Positions 20,874 through 32,277 of a stretch of 64,000 nt of DNA are shown here, in pieces; the first letter of the stretch is position 1; every line of letters starts with the position of its first letter. Source of the DNA: Acinetobacter sp. A2. Its GTDB lineage: Bacteria; Pseudomonadota; Gammaproteobacteria; Pseudomonadales; Moraxellaceae. Where the stretch lies: positions 1 to 64,000 of the forward strand of contig NZ_JAAZQX010000003.1 of assembly GCF_012371325.1 (NCBI RefSeq), written 5' to 3'. The position numbers and the translations under genes were made by a program. Under the pieces are notes generated by a model, which saw only the letters and a list, made by a program, of their open reading frames with translations, was not told the DNA's origin and did no database searches.

Positions 20874-21683
20874 ATGGAGTTAATCATATATTTATTGATT
20901 GGTGCAATTGCCGGATTTACAGCAGGGCTGTTTGGTGTCGGTGGTGGCTTAATTATTGTGCCAATTTTATATATTGTGTTCACTCAACTCAATTATGATC
21001 CTTCGGTGTTAATGCACATGGCCGTGGGAACGTCATTGGCGACCATTATTGTGACTTCAATTAGTTCAGTCAGTGCGCATCATAAAAAAGGTGCGGTGAT
21101 GTGGTCTGTGTTCCGTAATCTTGCACCGGGTTTGGTGGTTGGTGCATTTGTGGGAGCCGGCATTGCCGATTTTCTTTCTGGTCAAGGCTTACAGTTACTC
21201 ATTGGTGCTTTTGCGTTGTGGGTCGCTTTTAAAATGTTTAGAGGGGCAAATGTTGCAGTAGCTCCATCTCATCATTTGCCATCTACACCAATGCAAGTCA
21301 TGGCAGGCGGTGGAATTGGCATCGCCTCTGCGATTTTTGGTATTGGCGGCGGCAGTTTAACTGTGCCGTATTTAAGCCGTTATGGTGTCGTGATGCAAAA
21401 AGCTGTAGCAACTTCAGCAGCTTGTGGTTTGCCAATTGCAATTGCAGGCGCATTGGGTTTTATCTGGTTTGGTAAGCAAGCAGAAGTCGCTGTACCGAAT
21501 ACCATTGGTTATATTCATATTTATGCCTTTATTGGTATTAGTGTGATGAGCTTTATTACGGCAAAAGTAGGCGCTAAAGTCGCACATCGCTTATCGCCAG
21601 CAATGCTAAAAAAATGTTTCGCCTGTTTGTTGACCACAGTCGGATGTTACTTTGTCTATCAGGGGCTGCGTGCATTTTTCTAA
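20874..21683 (+). CDS. TauE/SafE-family membrane permease
   Basis: The 269-residue protein has about eight hydrophobic helices and the duplicated family motif: GLFGVGGGLIIVPILY near the N-terminus and IFGIGGGSLTVPYLSRYG in the second half. Members (also called DUF81) export sulfite, sulfoacetate or similar organosulfur anions, but substrates are known for few. There is no sulfur-metabolism gene nearby to narrow it. It diverges from birA by 28 bp, so their promoters overlap or lie within the genes. Confidence 0.85.
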   Translation: MELIIYLLIGAIAGFTAGLFGVGGGLIIVPILYIVFTQLNYDPSVLMHMAVGTSLATIIVTSISSVSAHHKKGAVMWSVFRNLAPGLVVGAFVGAGIADFLSGQGLQLLIGAFALWVAFKMFRGANVAVAPSHHLPSTPMQVMAGGGIGIASAIFGIGGGSLTVPYLSRYGVVMQKAVATSAACGLPIAIAGALGFIWFGKQAEVAVPNTIGYIHIYAFIGISVMSFITAKVGAKVAHRLSPAMLKKCFACLLTTVGCYFVYQGLRAFF

Positions 21684-21754
21684 TTTCTGCGGGCAGTATT
21701 CTTTATTTTTTATCTATTTTCTTTATTTTAAGCCGTGTAAAATTGGCTATAGCG

Positions 21755-21781
21755 CCATGAAATTGTCAGACAATGTCATGG
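21755..21781 (+). promoter_or_regulatory. probable GntR/FadR-type operator upstream of the gntR gene
   Basis: A near-perfect 27-bp palindrome, one mismatched pair, is centred on a perfect 13-bp core ATTGTCAGACAAT (21762-21774). GntR proteins of the FCD subfamily bind sites of the GTC-N-GAC type. A possible -10 (TAAAAT, 21738-21743) lies just upstream, so a bound regulator would sit near the transcription start. Autoregulation is inferred. Confidence 0.6.
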
Positions 21782-21933
21782 TTATGTGATCTGTTTCGCA
21801 GTAAAAAAGTCAGATGCTTCGTTTGGGACTGTGGTGTTACAGTAAGTTTGCTGCTCAATACTTATGCTGTAGCTGTAAATCATACAGTCCTGAACTTCAT
21901 CGCTGCATCTTATAAAAACAAGATAGGAACAGT

Positions 21934-22629
21934 ATGCAACAACAAGAATCAGAGAGTTTGTCGGAACAAATAGCCCAACATATTGCTGAGCAAATTATTA
22001 GTGGTGATTTGGTTGAAGGTGAGCGTATTCAGGAACTGCGCATTGCCAAAGAGCTAGATGTCAGCCGTGGATCGGTGCGTGAAGCGTTGTTGTTATTGGA
22101 ACGTACCCATCTAATTGAAATTTTTCCGCGCCGTGGGGCAATGGTGACAGAAATGTCGGCACAGCAAGTGCGGGCGTTATTTGATAGCAGCAGTTTGCTG
22201 TTGGGCTATATTGTGCAACGCATTGCCGATACGTGGCGCATAGATGAAGCTGAAATCTTACAGCAGCTTTTGCTGCAGTTGGCAGAGCAATGTCGTTTGG
22301 GCAATACCGAAAAATTTTATGATTTAATATTTCAATATTTGGCACAGCAGCCCGACATGGTTGGCAATATCTATTTGATGAAGTTTTATCAGGAATTGTT
22401 GCCTTCACTAAGACGTAGCTATTTTTTAACCTTAAATACCTCGCGTCGGGAGTTACAAGAATCTTTGGAATTATTTAAACTGGTGAGTGATGCAATTTTA
22501 AGCAGAAAATCACAACAAGCCACTTTATTTATGGAAGATTTTTGCCGACACTTGCGCAACTTGGTGTTGGAATCTCTGACCCGTATGAAACAGATCGAGC
22601 TTGCCTGGGCAAGACGTTCACGCCGTTAA
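21934..22629 (+). CDS. GntR-family transcriptional regulator, FCD subfamily
   Basis: The 231-residue protein has an N-terminal winged helix (about 8-72; IAKELDVSRGSVREALLLLE is the recognition region). A helical C-terminal FCD-type domain (about 80-215) usually binds a small carboxylate. The metal-ligand histidines of typical FCD domains are not obvious, apart from HLRN near the end. The ligand is unknown. A strong palindrome upstream suggests self-control. It is followed by smc after 10 bp and may be cotranscribed with it. Confidence 0.87.
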   Translation: MQQQESESLSEQIAQHIAEQIISGDLVEGERIQELRIAKELDVSRGSVREALLLLERTHLIEIFPRRGAMVTEMSAQQVRALFDSSSLLLGYIVQRIADTWRIDEAEILQQLLLQLAEQCRLGNTEKFYDLIFQYLAQQPDMVGNIYLMKFYQELLPSLRRSYFLTLNTSRRELQESLELFKLVSDAILSRKSQQATLFMEDFCRHLRNLVLESLTRMKQIELAWARRSRR

Positions 22630-22639
22630 TTGGGACATT

Positions 22640-25600
22640 ATGCGTTTAAGCAGCTTAAAACTTTCTGGCTTTAAATCTTTTGCCGACAGTACGACCTTAC
22701 ATTTTAAAGCCAACCGTACCGCTGTGGTGGGGCCAAATGGCTGTGGTAAATCCAATGTGATTGATGCCATTCGTTGGGTGATGGGTGAGTCCAGCGCACG
22801 TCAGCTGCGTGGTGGCAGTATGCAGGATGTCATTTTTACGGGAACCGCCAAGCGTAAACCAGTGGGCGTGGCCAGTGTAGAACTGCGTTTTGATAATACC
22901 TACGGCAAATTAGGCGGTGCCTATAATGCCTATAATGAACTGTCAGTCCGTCGACAGGTCAACCGTGATGGCAAGTCAGAATATTTTTTAAATGGTACCA
23001 AATGCCGCCGTCGTGACATTACCGATATTTTCTTAGGCACAGGTCTAGGCCCACGTTCATATGCAATTATTGAACAGGGCATGATCAACCGTTTGGTCGA
23101 TGCCAAACCTGAAGAAATGCGGGTGTTTATTGAAGAAGCCGCAGGTGTGTCACGTTATCAGGCGCGTCGTCGTGAAACCATGTTGCATTTGGATCACACC
23201 ACACAAAACCTTGCGCGTTTGGAAGATATTGCAGCTGAACTCAAATCACAGCTGAAAACTTTAAAGCGTCAGTCTGAAACAGCCATTCAGTACAAAGCAC
23301 TTGAGAGTGAAATTCGTACCATTAAAGTAGAAGTGCTGTCTTTTCAATGCGAACACAGTGCACGTTTACAGCAAGAATATACCTTGAGTATGAATGAACT
23401 TGGGGAAAGCTTTAAACTGGTACGTTCGGAGCTGACTACTTTGGAACATGATTTAACTGCAACCAGTGAATTATTTCAGCGTTTAATTCAGCAATCGACA
23501 CCGTTGCAGCAAGAATGGCAGCAGGCAGAAAAAAAACTGGCTGAACTCAAAATGACACTGGAACAAAAACAAAGTCTGTTTCAGCAAAATACTGCAACCT
23601 TATCGCAGTTAGAACAACAAAAAGCACAAACCAAAGAGCGTTTGCAGTTAATTGAATTGCAGCTAGAGACTTTGTCCGATCAACAAGATGAACAGCAGCG
23701 TAATGTGCAGCAGCAAGATCAGTTAGCGCAGCAACATCAACAGCAGTTGCAGGATTTAAAAGCCCAGCAAAGTGGTCAAACCGAGCAGTATGCACAAATC
23801 AAGGCACAAGTAGAGCAACAACAACAAAAACATGTGCAAATGCAGGCACAAAGTGAGCAGCTTGCCAAAAATATCAGCCGCATTGAACAGCAAAAACAAA
23901 CCTTGACTCAGCAATTTGCTCAGATTCAGCAGCAGGATGGGCAAGACAACCTGCAGCAATTACACGATGAAAAGCAGCGTTTGCAGATGGAATTAGGCGT
24001 TTCAGAACAGCTTATTCAGGAAACTACGCTGCAACTGAGTACATTGCAGGCACAGTATCAATCGCATCAAACACAGTGTGCAGCGCTGAAATCCGAAATT
24101 CAGATTTTGCAGTCTGAGCAGAAAAATCTAAATCAATTGCTCATTAAGCAAAGTCCCAAAGTGGCAAACGATGTAGTGCAGTTGATGCAAGTATTACAAC
24201 TTGCAGATACAGCCAAAGCACATGCCAGTTTGATTGAAAAGTTTTTATCTAAATGGCTATCTGCACAGTTGGTCGATTTAAATAGCGCCTTTCAAGACAG
24301 CTGCGCACGTCAGTTAAAAGTAAATGCTGTTACAGATCACCAAACATCGGCCATGCAATTGTCTGGCTGTGAATGTTTAAGTGACTGGATTACTGCACCA
24401 CAAAGTTCTTTGTGGCAGCAGGTTGCGATTGCAGAAAATTTATCACAGGCTTTGGCTTTGCAAACGCAATTGCAAGCAGGGCAATCTATTTTAAGTTTAG
24501 ATGGTTATCATGTTGGCCCTGATTGGGTGATTGGGCTGTTTTATGATGAAGCCGCGCAGGCGGGGCAAGGGGCGCTCAGCCATCGGATTCGTTTGGATGA
24601 AATTGAGCAGGCTTTAGCGCTGCAATTGCCGCAATGGCAACAGGCAGTGCAGCATTTACCCGAATTGCAGCAACAATTACAACACATACAACAGCAATTG
24701 CAGCAGCAACAGCAGGCGTTGAAACAGCAGCAACTGGCTGTACAGGCAGTGGATGTGCAAATTGCGAAAGCCGAAAGTGCAGCGCAGGCCTTTGCTGTAC
24801 AGCAACAGCAGTTGCAAAATCAATTGGCACAGTTAGATGAGCAACTTGAAGAAGATGCCATGCAAAAAGATGATCTGGAAATTGATTTGCATGCTTTGGC
24901 ATTTAAACTTGAGCAGGCTTTGCCGCAATATAAAACCTTGCAATTTCAGGTCGAGCAGCTGAATGAGCAATTTGATACAGCACAGCAAACTTTTCAGCAG
25001 CAGCAACAAGAGCTAGAGTTGCTGCGTCGTCAAGCAGTGCAAACCCAGCAGCAGACTGAGTTATTGGAAAAAGATGCCACTTTCTTAAAAGCACAATATC
25101 AACAGATTGTGGCGCAAATGGAACAAGCCAAAAAGTTTGTCGATCCAGTCCAACTAGAATTACCTGCGCTGGAAACGCAGTTTTCCGAGCAGCAGCAACA
25201 GACTGAAAAACTGCAAAAAACTTGGCAGGAATGGCAAGTAGAATTGAACAGTGTGCAGTCCAAACAGCAGCAATTGACCGAACAGCGCCAGCAACAGCAG
25301 CAGCAAGATGAGCAGCTACGTGCACAGCTTGAAGAAAAGCGTTTGGCGTGGCAGTCGGCCAAGTCGGACTATCAGCATTATTCTGAACTGTTAAAAGATT
25401 TAAACAGTGAAATCATTACTGGTTTACAAATTGATGTGACTGCACATCAGCAGAAGCTGGCCAAAGCGCAGCAGCAGTTTGATAAATTGGGTGCAGTCAA
25501 TTTGGCAGCTTCGGAAGAATATGAAGAAGTATCTGCCCGTTTTGAAGAATTAAGCCATCAAATTGAAGATTTGGAAAATACTGTGTCGCAGTTGCAGGCG

Positions 25601-26104
25601 GCCATGAAAAGTATTGATCAAGAAACCCGTAAATTGTTTATGAGTACTTTTGATCAGATCAATGCCGAATTGCAGGAGCTGTTTCCAAAAGTCTTTAATG
25701 GCGGTGAAGCGAGTTTGAGTTTGGAAGATGATTGGCAGTCTGGAGTAAAATTAATGGCACGTCCGCCAGGCAAGCGCAACAGTTCCTTAGCTTTACTTTC
25801 TGGTGGTGAAAAAGCACTGACTGCGTTGGCATTGGTTTTTGCAATTTTCCGTTTAAATCCAGCGCCATTTTGTGTGCTCGATGAAGTTGATGCACCGCTA
25901 GATGATGCCAACGTGGGACGTTTTTGTAATTTAGTAAAAGAACTTTCTGAACAAGTCCAATTCATTTACATTACACATAATAAACTTGCTATGACGATGG
26001 CAACCGACCTCTTAGGTGTTACCATGCCTGAACCGGGAACCTCAAAATTAGTAACCGTAAATTTAGAAGAAGCCGCAGAATACGGCCTAGTCGCGGAGGC
26101 ATAA
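22640..26104 (+). CDS. smc: chromosome segregation ATPase SMC
   Basis: SMC forms a ring with ScpA and ScpB that organizes and separates chromosomes; both partners are encoded at 37550-38934. The 1154-residue protein has Walker A GPNGCGKSN (31-39), then two long Gln-rich coiled coils (about 170-500 and 660-1000) flanking a hinge (about 510-650). The C-terminal ABC half has signature LSGGEKALTALAL (Ser1054) and Walker B CVLDEVDAPL (Asp1081). I chose ATG 22640 because the family begins MRLSSLKLSGFKSF; a longer in-frame start at 22601 would overlap the regulator gene. Its stop is one base from zipA. Confidence 0.96.
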   Translation: MRLSSLKLSGFKSFADSTTLHFKANRTAVVGPNGCGKSNVIDAIRWVMGESSARQLRGGSMQDVIFTGTAKRKPVGVASVELRFDNTYGKLGGAYNAYNELSVRRQVNRDGKSEYFLNGTKCRRRDITDIFLGTGLGPRSYAIIEQGMINRLVDAKPEEMRVFIEEAAGVSRYQARRRETMLHLDHTTQNLARLEDIAAELKSQLKTLKRQSETAIQYKALESEIRTIKVEVLSFQCEHSARLQQEYTLSMNELGESFKLVRSELTTLEHDLTATSELFQRLIQQSTPLQQEWQQAEKKLAELKMTLEQKQSLFQQNTATLSQLEQQKAQTKERLQLIELQLETLSDQQDEQQRNVQQQDQLAQQHQQQLQDLKAQQSGQTEQYAQIKAQVEQQQQKHVQMQAQSEQLAKNISRIEQQKQTLTQQFAQIQQQDGQDNLQQLHDEKQRLQMELGVSEQLIQETTLQLSTLQAQYQSHQTQCAALKSEIQILQSEQKNLNQLLIKQSPKVANDVVQLMQVLQLADTAKAHASLIEKFLSKWLSAQLVDLNSAFQDSCARQLKVNAVTDHQTSAMQLSGCECLSDWITAPQSSLWQQVAIAENLSQALALQTQLQAGQSILSLDGYHVGPDWVIGLFYDEAAQAGQGALSHRIRLDEIEQALALQLPQWQQAVQHLPELQQQLQHIQQQLQQQQQALKQQQLAVQAVDVQIAKAESAAQAFAVQQQQLQNQLAQLDEQLEEDAMQKDDLEIDLHALAFKLEQALPQYKTLQFQVEQLNEQFDTAQQTFQQQQQELELLRRQAVQTQQQTELLEKDATFLKAQYQQIVAQMEQAKKFVDPVQLELPALETQFSEQQQQTEKLQKTWQEWQVELNSVQSKQQQLTEQRQQQQQQDEQLRAQLEEKRLAWQSAKSDYQHYSELLKDLNSEIITGLQIDVTAHQQKLAKAQQQFDKLGAVNLAASEEYEEVSARFEELSHQIEDLENTVSQLQAAMKSIDQETRKLFMSTFDQINAELQELFPKVFNGGEASLSLEDDWQSGVKLMARPPGKRNSSLALLSGGEKALTALALVFAIFRLNPAPFCVLDEVDAPLDDANVGRFCNLVKELSEQVQFIYITHNKLAMTMATDLLGVTMPEPGTSKLVTVNLEEAAEYGLVAEA

Positions 26105-26105
26105 T

Positions 26106-27179
26106 ATGGAAATCACCACAATCGTTGGAATTGTCATCGCTATTATTATCATGGCGTTTGGTTTAAAAATGATTCTGAAAAAACCAGCAGATTCAGCGCC
26201 GTCATTGGACTCTGAATTGCAGTTTAATGCAGATAGTCAAAAACCAATTATTCCACGGCATGTACGTGATCAATTGCAGAGCGACGCCACTCCAGTTCGG
26301 GTAGAACCGACTTTGACTGCAGATGCCGTTCATGAACCCCCAGTTTCTGCCAAGACTGAACCACAGGCATTTTCTGATGATACTGCAGATAAAAGTACTG
26401 AAGCGACTCAATCTACGGCAAATCTACAGACCGATGTGTCAGCTCAAGATGCCTCTGAAACGACTGCTCAGGTAACGACTGAAACAGCGCCAGTAACTGC
26501 CGATGTCGCTGAGCCAAGCACTGCAACAGTATCGACCACATCTAACACGACCGAATATTCATTGTCAGATGAAATTCAACAGGTAATCGCAGAAACTGAG
26601 CCAAACACCAGTGAACAGGCCAAAACATCAAATGAATACAGCCTGAATCAACACATTGAAACTGCGGAAATTTCAGAATTTAACGAAGAAAGTAGCATTT
26701 TAGATTCGCACTTGCATGAACAAAAAATCATGGATGAAGAAAGTGCTTTGGCCACAGCGGAATCTTTTATTGCGCTGAATGTATTCCCAGAGCGTCGCAT
26801 ACTTTCGGGTGATAAGGCCTTAAAAGTATTAATGAAATACGGTTTGCGTTTTGGTGAAATGTCATGTTTCCATCGTTATAACGAAGATGGCACTAAGCTA
26901 TTATTCTCTGTGCTACAAATTAATGATGAAGGCGCAGATGGCTTTGATTTAGAAACGCTATCGACTGAACAGGTTAAAGGTTTGGCATTTTTCCTCGCTT
27001 TACCGCATAGCGATGTGCAAAATGCTTTTGACACCATGGTTAGTATTTCGGGACTGATTGCGCGTGAAATTGATGGTACGGTCTATGACCAAAACCATTT
27101 GGAATTTACCCCACAATTACGTGAGCACTGGCGTCATCAAGCGATTGATTATCGTGCGGGTCAGGCAAGTCATAGCTAA
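26106..27179 (+). CDS. zipA: cell division protein ZipA
   Basis: ZipA anchors FtsZ to the inner membrane. The 357-residue protein has an N-terminal membrane helix (about 3-22, TIVGIVIAIIIMAFGLKMIL), then a long acidic Ala/Thr/Glu/Gln-rich linker (about 30-220). The C-terminal FtsZ-binding domain (about 225-345) is recognized by FIALNVFPERRILSG, LKYGLRFGEMSCFHRY-type sequence and GLIAREIDGTVYDQNH. It follows smc by one base and precedes ligA, the zipA-ligA neighbourhood known in gammaproteobacteria. Confidence 0.95.
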   Translation: MEITTIVGIVIAIIIMAFGLKMILKKPADSAPSLDSELQFNADSQKPIIPRHVRDQLQSDATPVRVEPTLTADAVHEPPVSAKTEPQAFSDDTADKSTEATQSTANLQTDVSAQDASETTAQVTTETAPVTADVAEPSTATVSTTSNTTEYSLSDEIQQVIAETEPNTSEQAKTSNEYSLNQHIETAEISEFNEESSILDSHLHEQKIMDEESALATAESFIALNVFPERRILSGDKALKVLMKYGLRFGEMSCFHRYNEDGTKLLFSVLQINDEGADGFDLETLSTEQVKGLAFFLALPHSDVQNAFDTMVSISGLIAREIDGTVYDQNHLEFTPQLREHWRHQAIDYRAGQASHS

Positions 27180-27249
27180 CATGCTGCATTTTTGCGCAGT
27201 GTAAGCTTAATTGCGTAGAGTATTATTAATCAAAGTGATCTGAGATAAA

Positions 27250-27278
27250 TTGCAACTTAGGGCAGGCATTTTTATAAT
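27250..27278 (+). promoter_or_regulatory. near-consensus sigma-70 promoter between zipA and ligA
   Basis: TTGCAA (27250-27255) and a perfect TATAAT (27273-27278) are separated by exactly 17 bp. Transcription should start near 27285, directly in front of the two-hairpin segment ending at 27344. Confidence 0.72.
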
Positions 27279-27284
27279 GCTGTC

Positions 27285-29393
<2,109 letters not shown>

Positions 29394-29422
29394 GCATGAT
29401 TCATGCGCATTTTATCTGCTTA

Positions 29423-29460
29423 AAAACAAAGGCACTTCCATGATGAAGTGCCTTTGTTTT
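29423..29460. terminator. bidirectional terminator between ligA and the oxidoreductase gene
   Basis: A 15-bp stem AAAACAAAGGCACTT/AAGTGCCTTTGTTTT with an 8-nt loop lies between convergent genes; A and T flanks allow termination both ways. Confidence 0.85.
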
Positions 29461-29478
29461 ATTAGAAAAGTTGATGAT

Positions 29479-30540
29479 TTAGCGTTTTTTGACAATCCCG
29501 TCATCAATCAATTGCTGAAAGTGCTCTATCAAACTGGTTTCAATATTGCGGTAGTGCATGCCCAATTCACGCTGACTTTTTTCCGCATTAAAATAAATTG
29601 GGTAGCCCATATTCAGTTCCACAAATTTACGGGAAAAACCAAGTAAAGGACCAAAGGCTTTAAAGGCAAATTTAGGTAACTGATTACGTGGGAACGGATA
29701 TTTACGTCCAAAATGCTGTGCCAAAATTTTGCCCATTTCCAGTAAGCTGAATGTACCACCACTAATAATATAGCGACCTTGCGCTGCAGGGTTGAAAGCG
29801 GCTTGAATGTGGGCATCGGCAACATCACGTACATCTACAATACCATTCCACATGGCTGGCACACCTGCTAGCGTTAAGCCATTGGCAAATTGCAAGAGAA
29901 CCTCCACGCTGCCCGATTGCGTGTTTTTGGTTAAGGATGGCCCGAGCACCAAAGCAGGGTTAATACAGACCAAATCCCAGCGTTGCTGTGCTTGTACCAT
30001 TTCCCAAGCTTTACGTTCTGCTGCTACTTTTGAATAAGGATAAGGCTGATGTTCAGGACTACTGGTCGTATTCCAATGGCTTTCATCAAAACGGTTGTGT
30101 GCAGTCTTTAAAATATCAATCGCATCACCATAGGTTGCGGCAATACTAGAGGTGACCACCACACGCTTTACCGATGCAGTACGGTTAACACTGTTTAAAA
30201 CATTTTCGGTGCCAATCACCGCAGGTTCAATAATGTCTTTTACTGCGTCTTTATAATTGGTGACCACAAAGGGTGAAGCCATGTGCAGCACAATTTCACA
30301 GCCCTGCATGGCGGCATCAAACGCACCATCTTCAAGTAAGTTGGCCTGAAATAATTGCAAGCTGCCAGTGCTGTTGGCTGCAATATCGGTCAGGTGCTGA
30401 AAACTGTGGGTTTTGTTGAGGTCACGGACTGTGGCATGCACTTGATGACCTTGCTCCAATAAGTTTTTAATCACCCAACTGGCAATATAGCCTGTTGCGC
30501 CTGTGACTAAAATGGGTGCAGAGGGATTTAGATTTGTCAT
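29479..30540 (-). CDS. NAD(P)-dependent oxidoreductase of the extended SDR / dihydroflavonol-reductase-like family
   Basis: The 353-residue protein has a Rossmann nucleotide-binding N-terminus (ILVTGATGYIASWVIKNLL) and the SDR catalytic motif YPYSKVAAERKAW (Tyr and Lys). Segments such as ASPFVVTNYKDAVKDIIEPA and VVVTSSIAATYG are typical of dihydroflavonol reductase, aldehyde reductase and related steroid-type dehydrogenases. The substrate cannot be told from sequence. ATG 30540 places the Rossmann motif about 10 residues in; a longer frame to 30618 adds an unlikely basic leader. It is probably a single-gene unit. Confidence 0.82.
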   Translation of the reverse strand: MTNLNPSAPILVTGATGYIASWVIKNLLEQGHQVHATVRDLNKTHSFQHLTDIAANSTGSLQLFQANLLEDGAFDAAMQGCEIVLHMASPFVVTNYKDAVKDIIEPAVIGTENVLNSVNRTASVKRVVVTSSIAATYGDAIDILKTAHNRFDESHWNTTSSPEHQPYPYSKVAAERKAWEMVQAQQRWDLVCINPALVLGPSLTKNTQSGSVEVLLQFANGLTLAGVPAMWNGIVDVRDVADAHIQAAFNPAAQGRYIISGGTFSLLEMGKILAQHFGRKYPFPRNQLPKFAFKAFGPLLGFSRKFVELNMGYPIYFNAEKSQRELGMHYRNIETSLIEHFQQLIDDGIVKKR

Positions 30541-30749
30541 TATTTTACGTAAGTGATGGAACTTGTGGCTATGATAATGCAGCTGGGTTTTAAAATCCGC
30601 TTTTTGGGTATTTTTCACAATATCCGAACGTCAAAATGAGTTTTCATTCTGTATTTACAAAATGATGCAAAATCATTGTGTTGTCATTTTTATTGCACCG
30701 TTTTTCCAAGCGTTTGTTTTATATATGGGAATTTTTAAACTAAATTGCA

Positions 30750-30768
30750 AATGCGTATGTTTCTCATT
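30750..30768 (-). promoter_or_regulatory. possible Fur box upstream of bacterioferritin
   Basis: Read on the minus strand the site is AATGAGAAACATACGCATT, agreeing at 16 of 19 positions with the symmetric Fur-type sequence AATGAGAATCATTCTCATT. It lies about 100 bp before the bfr start. The rest of the 324-bp gap 30541-30864 is AT-rich and shows no other feature I can support. Confidence 0.4.
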
Positions 30769-30864
30769 TTAATTTTATAAAAATCATAGGTTTACAATAA
30801 TTAACTTTTGCAATTTAAACCGAATATGTCCATAATGACTAGATCAAGAAAGGGAGTGAAGCAA

Positions 30865-31329
30865 ATGCGTGGCAATCCAGAAGTCGTAGACTATCTAAAT
30901 ATGTTGATCGGTGGCGAACTGGCTGCTCGCGATCAATACCTGATTCATTCGCGTATGTATGAAGATTGGGGCTTAAGCAAAATTTTTGAGCGCATTGACC
31001 ATGAAATGCAGGAAGAAGCGCAACATGCAGATGCCTTGATTCGCCGTGTGTTATTCCTTGAAGGCACACCGAATATGCAACGTGATGATGTTGATGTGGG
31101 CGAAGATGTGGTGTCTTGCTTAAAAGCCGATTTAAAACTGGAATACGAAGTGCGTGAAAAATTGGCGCAAGGCGTAAAATTGTGTGAAGAAAAAGGCGAC
31201 TATGTCAGCCGTGATATGTTGCGTCAGCAAATGAGCGACACCGAAGAAGACCACACTTACTGGTTAGAAAAACAATTACGTTTAATTGAGCTGATTGGTT
31301 TGCAAAACTACATTCAATCGCAAATGTGA
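30865..31329 (+). CDS. bfr: bacterioferritin-family iron storage protein
   Basis: The 154-residue four-helix protein belongs to the bacterioferritins, 24-subunit cages that oxidize and store iron. Ferroxidase ligands are visible at Glu18, Glu51, His54, Glu93 or Glu95, Glu127 and His130. The methionine that binds haem in E. coli Bfr (position 52) is Ala here ([11 protein letters not shown], with Met at 48), so haem binding at the dimer interface is doubtful. A strong AAGGGAGTG site sets ATG 30865; an in-frame upstream start at 30808 is not family-like. No bacterioferritin-associated ferredoxin gene is adjacent. Confidence 0.93.
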   Translation: MRGNPEVVDYLNMLIGGELAARDQYLIHSRMYEDWGLSKIFERIDHEMQEEAQHADALIRRVLFLEGTPNMQRDDVDVGEDVVSCLKADLKLEYEVREKLAQGVKLCEEKGDYVSRDMLRQQMSDTEEDHTYWLEKQLRLIELIGLQNYIQSQM

Positions 31330-31346
31330 TGTAAACAAATACCCCA

Positions 31347-31376
31347 AAGCCCGATCTATTCAGATCGGGCTTTTTT
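31347..31376 (+). terminator. terminator after bfr
   Basis: Stem GCCCGATCT/AGATCGGGC with an ATTC loop and six T, about 20 bp after the bfr stop. Confidence 0.9.
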
Positions 31377-31459
31377 ATCTGTGTTTTAAATTGAACAAGC
31401 TATGATGGCTGAGCAGATTGGGTATACTGAAGCTATTTTTCAATTTGAGAGTAAGCAGC

Positions 31460-32191
31460 GTGCAACAACAAATTTTATTGATTACGGGCTGGGGCGGTGG
31501 CACTGCTTTATTGAACCCATTGCAGCAAGCTTTGATTGCACAAGGTTTTCGGGTTGAACTGATCAATATTTTTAACGCTGCCGATGCACAAGTGTTACAG
31601 CAACAGGTGGAATTGGCACGCCAGTTTGATGTGATTATGGGCTGGTCACTCGGCGGTCAATTGGCAACACTACTGGTCGATGCGATTGCCCATCAATATG
31701 CAGAATATAAAACCTTAATCACGATTGCGTCTAATCCGTGTTTTGTGGCACACGCAGGGTGGGATACCGCTATGCCTTCAGCGACTTTTACTCAATTTAA
31801 ACAATCTTTTGAACAAGACCCAATTCTGACGTTAAAGCGATTTGGTTTTATGGTGTGTCAGGGTGTCAGCAGCAGTAAAACCGATTTGCTGCAATTGCAA
31901 AGTTTGGTGCAGGCACAGCCTCAATCTTTACTCAAACACGGTTTGGCTTTACTGGAAAACCTAAACTTGGTGAATAAGCTACAACAGTATGTAGGTCAGC
32001 AGTACCATATTTTTGCCGAGCAAGATGTTTTAGTTGATTGCAAAGTTGCTACTAAACTTCAAAATTTAGCTGCAAAGTTCTTAAGTGTAGATGTTATATC
32101 AGGCTCGCATGGGCTGCCATTGTTCCATGCAGATGAGCTGACTAGCAAAATCTGCCAATATTTACAGAAAAATCCGTCAACTCAGGGATAA
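31460..32191 (+). CDS. bioH: BioH-like alpha/beta hydrolase (pimeloyl-ACP methyl ester esterase candidate)
   Basis: BioH removes the methyl group from pimeloyl-ACP methyl ester, ending the BioC-BioH route to pimeloyl-ACP. The protein (243 residues from GTG 31460) has an LLITGWGGG oxyanion-loop segment, the nucleophile elbow GWSLGG, an aspartate region AEQDVLVD and a late histidine SGSHGLPLF. Overall identity to E. coli BioH looks low, so the name rests on position: it precedes bioA-bioF-bioC-bioD, and BioC requires an esterase partner. An alternative TTG start lies at 31418. The GTG gives the usual short N-terminus before the first strand. Confidence 0.75.
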   Translation: MQQQILLITGWGGGTALLNPLQQALIAQGFRVELINIFNAADAQVLQQQVELARQFDVIMGWSLGGQLATLLVDAIAHQYAEYKTLITIASNPCFVAHAGWDTAMPSATFTQFKQSFEQDPILTLKRFGFMVCQGVSSSKTDLLQLQSLVQAQPQSLLKHGLALLENLNLVNKLQQYVGQQYHIFAEQDVLVDCKVATKLQNLAAKFLSVDVISGSHGLPLFHADELTSKICQYLQKNPSTQG

Positions 32192-32277
32192 GTGACAAAT
32201 CTCGCAATTTATTTTGCAGGCAGACAGGTTTAAGATTTACGACAGCTTAGTTTTGTAATTTCAAGGATGAGGACAGG

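Noticed and set aside
22601..22639. Longer N-terminus for SMC
   Set aside because: It overlaps the regulator gene, and SMC proteins begin at the MRLSSLKLSGFKSF segment.
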